Below are positions 12,301 through 20,692 of a stretch of 64,000 nucleotides of DNA, piece after piece (the stretch's first letter is position 1; each line of letters starts with the position of its first letter). The position numbers and the translations under genes are program-made. The notes under the pieces were generated by a model. It was not told where the DNA came from and ran no database searches. It saw only the letters and a list, made by a program, of their open reading frames with translations. Source of the stretch: a virus; the IMG/VR virus record IMGVR_UViG_3300040801_003393, positions 46,539 through 110,538 of that record; one strand, written 5' to 3'.

Positions 12301-15300
12301 ACCTTCTCGTTAGATACGTTTGAAACCATTGACGCAAATTTAAGTGATATAATTGATAGTACACTAATTTGGGTCGCTAAAGATACAGATTATGACTGGA
12401 ACGTATATCGTGTTACCGCTATAAGTCCGCCTGTTGTTCGAGTGCAAGATAACTTAAATGGAACTTTAACAATTGAGTTTGCAGCACCACACCAGCTAAC
12501 AGCAAATACAGTTATTATTATCAAGTATTTTGATAGTCAGATAGATGGAACATATCGAGTTAATGGAATTGTTAACGAAAAGAAGGTACAAGTCAATGGA
12601 TCATTGTTAGAAGATCAAACAGTAATTGAAGATGAAGTTGGCTCGGCGTTTAAGTTAGTGTCAGTTAGGGTTGATTACCCATCATCAATTGTAGACTCGC
12701 CATTTGACAAGCAATTATTTGCTGATGATCGTATTTGGGTTAACAATGACGGTGGATTAGCGAGAGTATATGAGAAAGAACGTGCGTTTACTTCAGTTGG
12801 ATCACTCGAGTCAACTGTATCTTCGAGCGAGTCTGATTTTGGATCAGCAATTGCGCAAGGAAGAAACAATACCGGGGCAATAGTTGGCGACGTGCTTAAT
12901 AATGGTAGCAAAGGTATACTTTATTGCTATAATAAGGCTACAGCATCAGAATATATTTTACATAGCTTATTAGACTTATCGCATTTACCAGTTAACCATT
13001 TAGGAAAAACGCTAGCAATGGCAACCAATGTTGCTGCGGTAGCGGCTGATGGCATGGTAGCAATTATTAATCGTAATGTTGCTAAGGACGTATTTGAGTT
13101 TACACAAATATTACCAGAATACCCAAGTGGGTTTGGTCAGGCAATTACAATAAGTGCCGATGAACGTTGGTTGTTTATTACCGAGTACGAGCAATTTTCC
13201 GATGACCCATATCTGACTCTTGATACGCAACGGTTGCACATTTACCAGCAAATTAAATATCAGGACCAGGAAGTCACCTATACTGCCACCGGAACACAAA
13301 CACAGTTTGAATTAGAAGGATATGTTGTAATAGGTACAACAGCGTCGGCAAATAATCAGGTAACTGTTACAGTTAATGGAAATAAAGTAACAAATTATGT
13401 TGTAAATGGGCCAACTATACAATTTACATCTGCACCACCAGCTGGCGCCATTGTAAATATTCGTCGTAACGATATACAAACATTTGAAAGTGACGGTTCA
13501 ACTACTACATTTACAGTTAATGGACTGCATGCTATTAACGGCATTGAGTCTATTTCTGTATATGTTGAGAATAAGATTTTACGTCCGAACGAGGACTATA
13601 CCTTTAGTGGCATAGATTTAGAATTGTTAGTTGCACCACCAGCAGGAGATGCAATAACCGTAAGAACGGGCAACTATTATGTCGAAGTGTCGGAGATAGA
13701 TTTTAACGTTGATGATGCACAATATGGTTTATCCATTGATGTTGGCGAAGATGCCCAACAAATAGTTGTTGGCGCACCTGGACTTTCTGAACATGGGCCA
13801 AGTAGTACAACCGTTAATAATGTTGGGCGAGTTATACTTTACAATAGAGCAGTTGAACGGTTTGTTGCTACAATAGATGGGCAAGCCGGCGTTACAACTT
13901 TACGCACACCTAAGGCAACATCTCAAGTTTGGGTGAATGGTGTACCTCTAGAGCCTGCACAGTTTAATAAAAACCCACAGTATACAATAAGTGGAAATAT
14001 TATAACCTTAACTGGTGTTGAAATTAAGGCAGGTGATTTTATTGATGTTGACATTAATGATTTCATAGACTATCAAACATTAGATATAAACGTCCCACGT
14101 GAAGATGCTCTTTTTGGTAGCGCAGTTAGCCTATGTCGTTCGGAGTGTGCATTGTATGTAGGTGCACCTGGCGACATAATCTCAGGGAAGAAAGATGCAG
14201 GTTCAGTGACACGATTTGTTAATATGTCAAGAATGACTGGGGTACTAGTTGGTACAAATCAAAATCCAACAGTCACAGTTGGCGATTCAATTAGAGTTAA
14301 CAACGTTGAGGTTATTTTTACCAACACGAATGTTGAACAAGTAGCTACCGACATTAATAATACGTTAATACCTAACGTACGAGCATATGTAAGTGATGGA
14401 TACTTGGTTATTGAACTTAAAAATAAAGAAGTAGCATCTTTAGCTAATAGGTTGAAAGTTACACCTGGGCGGTCAGCAATCAATAACGACATTGAGGCGT
14501 TTAATAACTTAGGTTTAGCTCCATATCAGTATACTCAAACAATTACCGCTCCAGATCCAGAGAGTTTTGGTCGATTCGGAAATGCTGTACAAATTGATTA
14601 TAACATGAATCAGTTGTATGTTGCAGCCGAGAACATGAGTGCGAAAAAGATTGCTATATTTGATAATAGAGAGACAACGTTTGACGGAAGAACTTTACGA
14701 TTTGTTGATATATACGATCGATCTGGTGTAGTTTATACATATGATGTTCTACGTGACGAGACTAGATTTACTCCAGGTAAACTAGCATATGGTGAACAAG
14801 TATACGACTTTAAATTGCAAAATTCAAATGGATTTGGCCAACGCATTAGTGTAGTTGATGGACTAATGATGGTGGGTTCACCAGGATATGACGAGCCAAC
14901 TGTTGATGCTGGTAGGGTTGCATTGTTCTATAACTTCAAGCGTAAGCTGACCTGGACTGACATTAAAGTTGAACAGCCTAGAACAGACGTAACGTTAATT
15001 AATAGCGCATTTATCTACGACTACACAACAAGTCAAGTAAAACAATACCTTGACTATATCGATCCATTGAATGGAAAAATACTAGGCCCAGCAGCACAAA
15101 ACCTAGATTACATTCGCGGCGACGATCCAGCACAATACATGGCCTCTACCGAAGGCCCATTATGGGGCGAAGCACAAGTTGGCCAAATGTGGTGGGATAC
15201 ATCTACGGTACGATTCCTAGACTATTTCCAGGATGATATTAAGCGCGGTTTGAAACGATGGGGTAAAACTTTCCCAGGTAGTTCCATTGATGTTTACGAA

Positions 15301-18300
15301 TGGGTAGAGTCAAGTCTTCCACCAGCACGTTATACTGGCGAAGGCGAAGTGTATGACTTAAACAAATATGTTTCTGTAACATTAGTCAATGAGCAACGTA
15401 TCATTGAGAGCAAACATTACTTCTGGGTTAAGGGTATATCGCAGGTAAACAAAAATGCATATAAGACACTCGGCGCCGAAGCAGTTGCTACATACATCGA
15501 AACACCAAGTGCGTCGGGTCTGCCGTATCTGGCATTAATAAATGCAAGTACAATCGGAATGTTTAATATGACATCCGAGATTGATGTTAAAAATGTTATC
15601 TTGCATGTTGAATATGATAAGGTACGCAATGATAGCAAAGTATTTGTAGAGTTTGATCTATTGCGTGAAGGAGACGAAAGAGATACACTATCTCCTAGCG
15701 TATATAAAAAGATGCTAGATAGTTTCTGCGGAGTTGACTCGTTAGGAAACGCGGTTCCAGATATTAATCTAACCATTACTGATAGATACGGAATTGACTT
15801 TAGACCACGCAAGTCTATGTTTGTAGATAGGTTTGCAGCATTGTCAATGTATATACAAAAAGTCAATGGCATAATTGCACAGTATCCGGTTGCTGAATCT
15901 AAGGTATATCCTTTACTGAATAGTAAAGAAGAACCGCCTGCTGCTAACACAGGAGCATGGGATCTTCGCGTTGCAGACAATGCAGAATTATCGTATCAGA
16001 ACTTTAATATTGTTCCTGCAGGATACAAGTATTTGGTAGAAATTGATAGCAACAACAATGGCCTGTGGTCAATATATGAAGTTCAAGCAAATAAAACGTT
16101 ACAGTTGATTGTAGTACAAAGTTATGATACAAGACAGTTTTGGAACTATATTAACTGGTACGCAGATGACTTTAATCCATTGACTAAACCAGATATTGTT
16201 GTTGACACTTATGCGCAACTATTGACTATCGTTAAAGAAGAAGGTCGTGTTGCTAGAGTAAACTTGAACGCAAATGGTAACTGGGAAATATATCGTTGCC
16301 AAAACAATATTTGGGAACGTGTAGGTCTACAAAACGGAACCATTGCCTTCTCGACGCAGTTGTACGATTATTCTCTCGGTAGGTTTGGCTTTGATAACGA
16401 AGTTTTTGATGCGCAATATTTTGATCAGGAACCAGTAATCGAACTGCGTAATATTTTACGTTCAATCAATGAGGAAATATTAGTAGGCGACTTAGCTCTT
16501 GAACGCAACAATGTTCTAATAGCGGTGTTCAAGTATATTCTGTCAGAACAACAAAACGTAGATTGGTTATATAAAACATCATTGATTGATGTTTCGCATA
16601 AAGTTAGAACATTAGATTCATTTTCAGTCTATCAGAAAGAAAATCAGAATTATGTTATCGACTATATCAACGAAGCTAAACCATATCATACAAAAATTAA
16701 AGAATTCCGACTCGGCTACGACGGGTTTGACCAGTATAACGGTTTGGTAACTGACTTTGATTGTCCATCATACTATGATTCAGAGTTCGATCAATTTATT
16801 AGTCCAATTCTTGACGATGGTGCAATTTTAGTAACAGACCCAAGTAATAAAGCACCAACTGATCCAATTTGGGGAGAATTCCCATGGAGTTCCTGGTACT
16901 CAAATTATAAATTGCAAATCAGTGTAATCGAGGTACTAGACGGTGGCGCTGGATACACTATTCCACCACAGGTTAAGATTGTTGGTGATTGCGAAGAACC
17001 TGCTATTTTAGAAGCCCGTGTTAGTGGTAGCGGACAAATTACAGAGGTTCGTGTAATAACGCCAGGGTGTGGTTATTTGGATACTCCAGTTATAACATTC
17101 ATAGGTGGTAACGGCAGTGGCGCTTCAGCAAAAGCAGTTATGCGTAATGATCTAGTTAGATCATTTACTTTAACCATAAAATATGACCGTTACGAATATA
17201 CATCCTCGGTCTTAAACTGGGAAGATACAGTTACACGAAATATTGATGATTTAATAAGATTCAACAATACCGTATACCGGGTCAAAGAATCAAATAACGA
17301 TTTAACTTTTGTGTCGAGCAAATACGAAGAAGTTAATATCGAAGAATTGTCGGGTATTGATCGTACTGTCGGGTATTATGTACCGGATGTTAATAAACCA
17401 GGATTAGATTTATCGTTACTTGTTGACGGTATTGTGTTCCCGGGAGTACAGGTTGATGGCCCTGGATTTAATTTAAGTTCTGGATTTGATGTTCAGTTTT
17501 GGGATACAGATCTGTTTGATAGTATTGTATATGGTCCAGAAGGATACCCAACGTATCCTGCAAGTGCAATAGATACAATATACGAAAGTTCATTCCTAGA
17601 CGGATATCTAGGAACACGGGCAACAGATATAAATGTAGACGGTGGAGAATTTATTGATGTTTATCATTCCCACGCCCCAGAGGAGCTAGTTCCTGGCTCA
17701 ATGTTTGATACATTAAGCATTAGTGTTTACTCTCGCCCAGGTGCTGATTGGTTAAATGATGGTCATAGTTATGCATATCTAGCAGAAACATTTAATGTAA
17801 CTACAGTTCCGGCAATGGTGAGTTTTGCAAATATTGCAGAATACCCAATTACTGTATTTGTAGTAAACGCAACAACAAAACGTACCCTATACGAAACTAT
17901 AGATTTTACCGTTGATTGGATTAATCAGACAGTGTTAATAACTGATGATATAGCAATTAACGATAACGTTAAGGTTTTTATTAGTGAAATTGGCGGTGGT
18001 GATCAACTTCACCGAGAAATTATATTTGGTAACGAAGTAGTCAATGATCGTTACGAAATTCCAGTTAATGCGTCTGAAATTAAAGAAGTTATTGTTTTTG
18101 CTAACGGAGTAAGATTGCAGAACATAACAGTTGAGGCGATTGATAGCTATAGTTCAAATGTGGTGTTCTCAGACACATTAACAGCGAATGAGTTTGTAAC
18201 AATAACAGTATTTGGTATTAGCTCCCCATACGATGAGAATTATTTGCAGACATTTACGTTTGTTGCTGGGGCCGAGAACATTTCAGTTTATAATAATGCA

Positions 18301-19854
18301 TTCTTCAACGAAGACTTCTTCTCGGGCGGTAGTACACAATTACTCAACGACTATATTCTCCCACCAGGACAGTTATCTGGGATGAATAAAATGAATGCTG
18401 TAGTTGAGCTCAATGGATTCCGTTTACGTCCGCCAGAGGCATTACGACACTATGCAGCGAGCACACAGACAGTCTTTACATTGCCAGTTACTGGTGATAT
18501 ACCTCAGATGTCTATAGCTAACAATGAAGTGCATGTTTTTGTTAATGATGAGTTGCAGACCGAAGGGATAGATTATACCTTGTCTGCAACTACAGATTTA
18601 GCGGTGTATAATAGTGCGTTCTTTAACAATGCATTCTTCTCGTCGCCTGACTCAACACCGGCCAGGTTTGTAACATTCTTTGTACCACCAGGCGCTGATA
18701 CAAAAGTTGATGTATATGTAACTACGGCCGCCGAATATTCCTGGCTCGGAGACGAAGTAATAATTCATGTACCTACGGCAATTGATGATATAGTTGGCGT
18801 TACAGTTTATGGTGATACTAGAGAACTAGATCTACTAACTGAAGTGTTTGTTGGCCCGACGGTGCTTGAAGAAGAAGAAATTGATTTGTTTGGTGATCGT
18901 TTTGACTATGTACCGTTCGATTATGAGACCGGTATTAATATTGCCTACAACGTATTTAATTTAAGCAAACAAGGGGTCACAAACCCAGAGAGACTCTGGG
19001 TTACATTAAATGGACAACGGCTAGCAGCAAACGATGATTATATCATTGATGTTAGCGGAAACTTAATTTTAACAATGCCACTATTAGCAGATACAGACGT
19101 ATTGGCAATTACATCAATGACTGACAGCGTTGTAACAAATGGAGTTGCATTCCGAATCTTTAAAGATATGCGTGATAATTACGCTGCATATAGTTTAAGT
19201 GAATCACATGTTACATATTTGACGCAGCCACTGGCAGTAGATGATGATGTTATATATGTACACGATGCAAGTGTTATTGCAGCGCCAAACCTAACACAGA
19301 ACAGATTTGGTATTGTAATAATTGATGGCGAACGTATTACGTTTAGAGTAAGAGATTTAGGTACTAATACGCTTAGTGGGTTGCGTCGTGGAACCGCCGG
19401 CACTGGTGCAGCCGCGCACGACATTGGCGCAGATGTTAGTGATGCTTCATCAAAAGCAATCATTCCAGGTACATTTAGTTCCGGCCGAGCATATACATAT
19501 CTAACACAAGATTGGAATACCAGTGATGACGTTATATATGTCCACGACGCAACTGAAGCAGGATTGAATGTATATGATGTTGTAGGGTTTGGCACAGTTA
19601 CAATTGATGGACTTGATGGATATCATGTACGCTTTACAAGCCGCGATCCAATTACTAACACAATTAGTGGCTTAACAATTGTTGCAAATGATGCCGGGAT
19701 CACACCAGCAATTCCAGCAACTATTGGTAAGAGCGCCAAAGTTTATGACGTGGGCCGCGAAAAAGTATGGTACGCACAGGGAGCGGTAACTGCAAGTAAT
19801 GGGATTCCGTTGCAGGAGCAAAATACTCCGGCCGCACAATTTATTAGAAATTAA
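6304..19854 (+). CDS. Giant virion protein (4516 aa) at the gp7 position
   Basis: A single uninterrupted frame of 13.5 kb. The N-terminus (MARIRSVDFLPEIF, then TLDQLIQEP, YQLEPG, SQYYWLPEGP) resembles large structural proteins that follow gp6 in marine T4-like phages; the T4 gene here is gp7 (1032 residues). Residues about 180-240 look like a cupredoxin/YHYH-type module (GGTYTFNV..TGHPFWI). Residues about 2175-2880 carry FG-GAP-like blades (FGSAIA, FGQAIT, VVGAPG, FGSAVS, VGAPGD, FGNAV, VGSPGY) interspersed with Ig-like modules of the type VTVNGN..TNY. The C-terminal third has many beta-sandwich modules and two pairs of internal duplicates. It is probably a baseplate-wedge scaffold fused to host-contact modules. 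Structural assignment is good; the exact gp7 equivalence is inferred from position. Confidence 0.75.
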   Translation: MARIRSVDFLPEIFKTTTNKKFLGSTLDQLIQEPKLKVTQGYIGRRSGAGVGVNDTYLIEPTVSRENYQLEPGIIFNDKNGVAVDALTYPGLVDGLNVRGALVNNHNRLFEAETYSWDPLFNFDKFVNYSQYYWLPEGPSSVNVQAEEVLLEDEFDVSRNDGDSSYTFSGKAGQNPILTLVRGGTYTFNVGQTGHPFWIQTEPGLTGHVSWAENISSREILGVVNNGDDNGTITFNVPLSNGQDFYDTLLDLGPVDLATMVKFNEINRKPLDEIVSINEIENLENKTIVFVNPTVGDATTLGWVIEALPNYADYSNSGDFSTTTVLTSLSERYQIFKIFIVYDNWGENPIINLVPIQTVNQFEKFTIQYGPVYSNIGFYKNSSGVFEQIPRITAPLDQLFYQDGNNEDIFGVINLVDANESATLFISDIIGNDSYTSPNGVEFTNGLKVKFRGDVVPAEYTNEEYYVEGVGTSIKLLPVRDFITPEPYTKNASDPFDSLPYDSIAYDGSLNSPLEEDYLTINRASQDLNAWTRSNRWFHIDVLQKSADYNNVTLVVDQTSRAKRPIIEFESNLQLFNFGAVAKTPVNVIDTKEVDALSNVHGSLGYAVDGFILSEGSRIIFAADTDPNVKNKIFNVSFEDLDNSGTETLVLTLAEDGNVVEDDVVLVTSGLTQQGKTYHFSNNQWVLAQQKNSVNQPPLFDIFDNDNISFSDISKYQASTFKGSKLFSYAIGNGSNDIVLGFPLQYLNIGNLGDIVFENNLYIDTFLYVENSVSQELPISSGFVKQFSSATEYNWRIGWTRSAERMYVPQVFNFTYTGAPLQLDVTPRTDLEVPSIKIFVNNSFVPSTDYAVTTHDRGTTIAFNEIVATDSKVEVLIYSDEVSDIGYYEVPRNLSQNIFNENTDRLTLGTIRNHYNSLAQNILNLVGNINGANNIRDLGNVSSYGDIIIQHAAPLALAAKFIRTREYDLFEAIKFNGRYYEKYKNQLLDWVQKNDIADLSIDEILEHAVANITAGKTLDHAFYNSDMLPAGNDYDVVTHQITAISTDTFDIINVYDFTKANSKAILVYLNDTLLVKDHDYIVADDGPRITLLIDSNIDDILTIKEYRDTAGSMLPATPTKLGLYPKYLPEKFVDNTFITPTEVIRGHDGSITVAFGDLRDDVLLEFERRIYNNIKVNDNIPLLSDDVIPGQYRNTGYSDIEITEILSPSFLSWVGWNRLDYREQDYRANDSRTWNYSSSSSVIDDSLLKGHWRGVFKYFYDTDAPHTRPWEMLGLTEEPSWWENQYGPAPYTSGNLVLWDDLEAGIIRDPNGEYIDERYIRPGLTDIIPVDGEGNLLTPMETVVKTYSSYNFKKSWRIGDLAPVEAAWRRSSLWPFAVQRLLALTKPAQYFALMADRDRYTYNEELQQYLLDGRYRLDSRAIEVLTSDTPKHSYINWIIEYNKHYGYNSADELVESLSNLDVNLCYRMGSFTDKNRLKIFTDKSSPDSTNNSLLLPDESYNLLLYRNQPFDEIIYSSVIVQRVEDGYSVFGNSTTDPYFKIMQSIPNGNFKTFQIGRTTKSATTIRVPQDFRDSVVYIPYGYVFSNKHQVVDFLVSYGEYLSRVGVKFNNSQDTVDLDWTQMAKEFIYWVDQGWSIGSVINLNPTAESLEFERELAIVDSLLNLAVNEQPLDQNNIPLAPADYVIDRLENNFKLTTLNDRILSYLNLQLTSFEHLLILDNTSIFNDVIYSPVTGVRQNRVKLVGYTVNEWNGQLDAQGFLFSDNKIDEWVYTKSYSKGSIVKFKNSYWTAIKPINPSEMFDYDAWVKIEPSDISTGLLSNLATKSDQMLQFYNNKTANLESDADLLALGLTGFRPREYMSSLDLDDISQVNIYSDLIKQKGTLDSLGMFKNITLNGNKTEYKIFENWAIRRAQYGATASRAYFELQLDEAQHNANPTSIAIVNGPTEVTDADQKVTLNQIYKQSVKHTSKDILPLLTEKVTDVSLPYAGFVDFEDVDFYTFSLDTFETIDANLSDIIDSTLIWVAKDTDYDWNVYRVTAISPPVVRVQDNLNGTLTIEFAAPHQLTANTVIIIKYFDSQIDGTYRVNGIVNEKKVQVNGSLLEDQTVIEDEVGSAFKLVSVRVDYPSSIVDSPFDKQLFADDRIWVNNDGGLARVYEKERAFTSVGSLESTVSSSESDFGSAIAQGRNNTGAIVGDVLNNGSKGILYCYNKATASEYILHSLLDLSHLPVNHLGKTLAMATNVAAVAADGMVAIINRNVAKDVFEFTQILPEYPSGFGQAITISADERWLFITEYEQFSDDPYLTLDTQRLHIYQQIKYQDQEVTYTATGTQTQFELEGYVVIGTTASANNQVTVTVNGNKVTNYVVNGPTIQFTSAPPAGAIVNIRRNDIQTFESDGSTTTFTVNGLHAINGIESISVYVENKILRPNEDYTFSGIDLELLVAPPAGDAITVRTGNYYVEVSEIDFNVDDAQYGLSIDVGEDAQQIVVGAPGLSEHGPSSTTVNNVGRVILYNRAVERFVATIDGQAGVTTLRTPKATSQVWVNGVPLEPAQFNKNPQYTISGNIITLTGVEIKAGDFIDVDINDFIDYQTLDINVPREDALFGSAVSLCRSECALYVGAPGDIISGKKDAGSVTRFVNMSRMTGVLVGTNQNPTVTVGDSIRVNNVEVIFTNTNVEQVATDINNTLIPNVRAYVSDGYLVIELKNKEVASLANRLKVTPGRSAINNDIEAFNNLGLAPYQYTQTITAPDPESFGRFGNAVQIDYNMNQLYVAAENMSAKKIAIFDNRETTFDGRTLRFVDIYDRSGVVYTYDVLRDETRFTPGKLAYGEQVYDFKLQNSNGFGQRISVVDGLMMVGSPGYDEPTVDAGRVALFYNFKRKLTWTDIKVEQPRTDVTLINSAFIYDYTTSQVKQYLDYIDPLNGKILGPAAQNLDYIRGDDPAQYMASTEGPLWGEAQVGQMWWDTSTVRFLDYFQDDIKRGLKRWGKTFPGSSIDVYEWVESSLPPARYTGEGEVYDLNKYVSVTLVNEQRIIESKHYFWVKGISQVNKNAYKTLGAEAVATYIETPSASGLPYLALINASTIGMFNMTSEIDVKNVILHVEYDKVRNDSKVFVEFDLLREGDERDTLSPSVYKKMLDSFCGVDSLGNAVPDINLTITDRYGIDFRPRKSMFVDRFAALSMYIQKVNGIIAQYPVAESKVYPLLNSKEEPPAANTGAWDLRVADNAELSYQNFNIVPAGYKYLVEIDSNNNGLWSIYEVQANKTLQLIVVQSYDTRQFWNYINWYADDFNPLTKPDIVVDTYAQLLTIVKEEGRVARVNLNANGNWEIYRCQNNIWERVGLQNGTIAFSTQLYDYSLGRFGFDNEVFDAQYFDQEPVIELRNILRSINEEILVGDLALERNNVLIAVFKYILSEQQNVDWLYKTSLIDVSHKVRTLDSFSVYQKENQNYVIDYINEAKPYHTKIKEFRLGYDGFDQYNGLVTDFDCPSYYDSEFDQFISPILDDGAILVTDPSNKAPTDPIWGEFPWSSWYSNYKLQISVIEVLDGGAGYTIPPQVKIVGDCEEPAILEARVSGSGQITEVRVITPGCGYLDTPVITFIGGNGSGASAKAVMRNDLVRSFTLTIKYDRYEYTSSVLNWEDTVTRNIDDLIRFNNTVYRVKESNNDLTFVSSKYEEVNIEELSGIDRTVGYYVPDVNKPGLDLSLLVDGIVFPGVQVDGPGFNLSSGFDVQFWDTDLFDSIVYGPEGYPTYPASAIDTIYESSFLDGYLGTRATDINVDGGEFIDVYHSHAPEELVPGSMFDTLSISVYSRPGADWLNDGHSYAYLAETFNVTTVPAMVSFANIAEYPITVFVVNATTKRTLYETIDFTVDWINQTVLITDDIAINDNVKVFISEIGGGDQLHREIIFGNEVVNDRYEIPVNASEIKEVIVFANGVRLQNITVEAIDSYSSNVVFSDTLTANEFVTITVFGISSPYDENYLQTFTFVAGAENISVYNNAFFNEDFFSGGSTQLLNDYILPPGQLSGMNKMNAVVELNGFRLRPPEALRHYAASTQTVFTLPVTGDIPQMSIANNEVHVFVNDELQTEGIDYTLSATTDLAVYNSAFFNNAFFSSPDSTPARFVTFFVPPGADTKVDVYVTTAAEYSWLGDEVIIHVPTAIDDIVGVTVYGDTRELDLLTEVFVGPTVLEEEEIDLFGDRFDYVPFDYETGINIAYNVFNLSKQGVTNPERLWVTLNGQRLAANDDYIIDVSGNLILTMPLLADTDVLAITSMTDSVVTNGVAFRIFKDMRDNYAAYSLSESHVTYLTQPLAVDDDVIYVHDASVIAAPNLTQNRFGIVIIDGERITFRVRDLGTNTLSGLRRGTAGTGAAAHDIGADVSDASSKAIIPGTFSSGRAYTYLTQDWNTSDDVIYVHDATEAGLNVYDVVGFGTVTIDGLDGYHVRFTSRDPITNTISGLTIVANDAGITPAIPATIGKSAKVYDVGREKVWYAQGAVTASNGIPLQEQNTPAAQFIRN
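18286..19560 (+). repeat. Internal duplicated modules in giant virion protein
   Basis: Two pairs of diverged protein repeats are visible. VYNNAFFNEDFFSGGST (near 18290) pairs with VYNSAFFNNAFFSSPDST (near 18605). TYLTQPLAVDDDVIYVHDA (near 19215) pairs with TYLTQDWNTSDDVIYVHDA (near 19497). They indicate module duplication in the C-terminal, probably outward-facing, part of the protein. Confidence 0.8.
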
Positions 19855-19867
19855 CGATATTTTAGAG

Positions 19868-19875
19868 GATAAATA
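19868..19875 (+). promoter_or_regulatory. Late-promoter-like octamer (GATAAATA)
   Basis: GATAAATA matches the T4 late consensus at 7 of 8 positions. It ends only 6 bases before the ATG at 19882, so a transcript from it would be almost leaderless for the 49-residue ORF but would serve the following genes. Confidence 0.35.
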
Positions 19876-19881
19876 ACGTAC

Positions 19882-20031
19882 ATGGATAATAAAGATAACA
19901 AAAGCCAAGTCCCTCAGCAGGAACCAAAAAAGAAACCTGATGAGCTTAGCGGTATACAAGTTGACGAGTTTGTTAAGATTTTTGACCCAAACTCAAGTGA
20001 GGTTTTTGTTGCTAAACGAGGTGAATCTTAA
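19882..20031 (+). CDS. 49-aa protein related to N-terminus of its neighbour
   Basis: A small ORF: a Lys/Gln/Pro-rich head (MDNKDNKSQVPQQEP) followed by a segment VDEFVKIFDPNSSEVFVAK. That segment aligns without gaps to the start of the next gene product (IDGFLKIYDPNNNEIFVDQ). It overlaps the next start as TAATG. AGAGG lies 13 bases upstream, rather far for a ribosome site. It may be a small virion part sharing a binding motif with the 202-residue protein, or the remnant of a duplication. Function unknown. Confidence 0.6.
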   Translation: MDNKDNKSQVPQQEPKKKPDELSGIQVDEFVKIFDPNSSEVFVAKRGES

Positions 20032-20639
20032 TGTTCGACCGTAGTGTATTAAAGATAGATGGGTTTTTGAAAATATACGACCCAAATAATAACGAAATTT
20101 TTGTAGACCAGCATAATGCTATTCATTATGAAAACTTCTCTGAATCGTTAGCATACTCTTTAGCAAACAAGAATTTAGGGTATATCTATCAAATGAGTTT
20201 TGGTAACGGCGGCACTAGTGTTGACCCCACTGGGTTAATAACTTACCTTCCGCCAAATGTTACAGGACAGAATGCAGATTTATATAACCAAACCTACTCA
20301 AAAGTAGTAGATGATAATTCAACTGCTAATACCGATACTTCTCGAAATAATTTAACGGTGCTGCATACACCTGGAAAGGTATACACTGACATTTTGGTAA
20401 GTTGTTTGTTAGATTATGGTGAACCAATTGGGCAGCAGGCATTTGATAATAGCACGCAACTCGACGGTCAATTTGTATTTGATGAATTGGGATTGAAAAG
20501 TTGGTACGGGTCAGCATCAGATTTGCGATTAATTACTCATGTAGTTTTTCACCCGGTTCAAAAGGCCTTGAATAGACAGATCCAAATCGACTACACAGTT
20601 CGTATACAAACACTAACGAACTTAACAACGGCTGCATAA
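20031..20639 (+). CDS. Putative virion structural protein (202 aa)
   Basis: A 202-residue protein beginning MFDRSVLKIDGFLKIYDPNN. It contains a glycine-rich loop (MSFGNGGTSVDPTG) and ends in beta-strands (IQIDYTVRIQTL). It lies between the giant baseplate protein and a fibre protein and is translationally coupled to the 49-residue ORF, so a small baseplate or fibre-attachment role is likely. I recognise it only as the kind of protein found at this place in marine T4-like phages; no enzymatic motif is visible. Confidence 0.6.
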   Translation: MFDRSVLKIDGFLKIYDPNNNEIFVDQHNAIHYENFSESLAYSLANKNLGYIYQMSFGNGGTSVDPTGLITYLPPNVTGQNADLYNQTYSKVVDDNSTANTDTSRNNLTVLHTPGKVYTDILVSCLLDYGEPIGQQAFDNSTQLDGQFVFDELGLKSWYGSASDLRLITHVVFHPVQKALNRQIQIDYTVRIQTLTNLTTAA

Positions 20640-20659
20640 TAACGGAATATTATAATGCA

Positions 20660-20667
20660 GATAAATA
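20660..20667 (+). promoter_or_regulatory. Late-promoter-like octamer (GATAAATA)
   Basis: GATAAATA lies 25 bases before the ATG of the fibre gene at 20693. A start near 20674 would leave a leader with the GGAG ribosome site at 20679. It is the second intergenic copy of this octamer in the structural block. Confidence 0.45.
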
Positions 20668-20692
20668 AAGGTAATTACGGAGTTTATTAAAA

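Noticed and set aside
15417-15980. 187-residue minus-strand ORF
   Set aside because: Antisense to the giant virion gene, with a Ser/Leu-rich composition typical of a shadow frame and no start signal.
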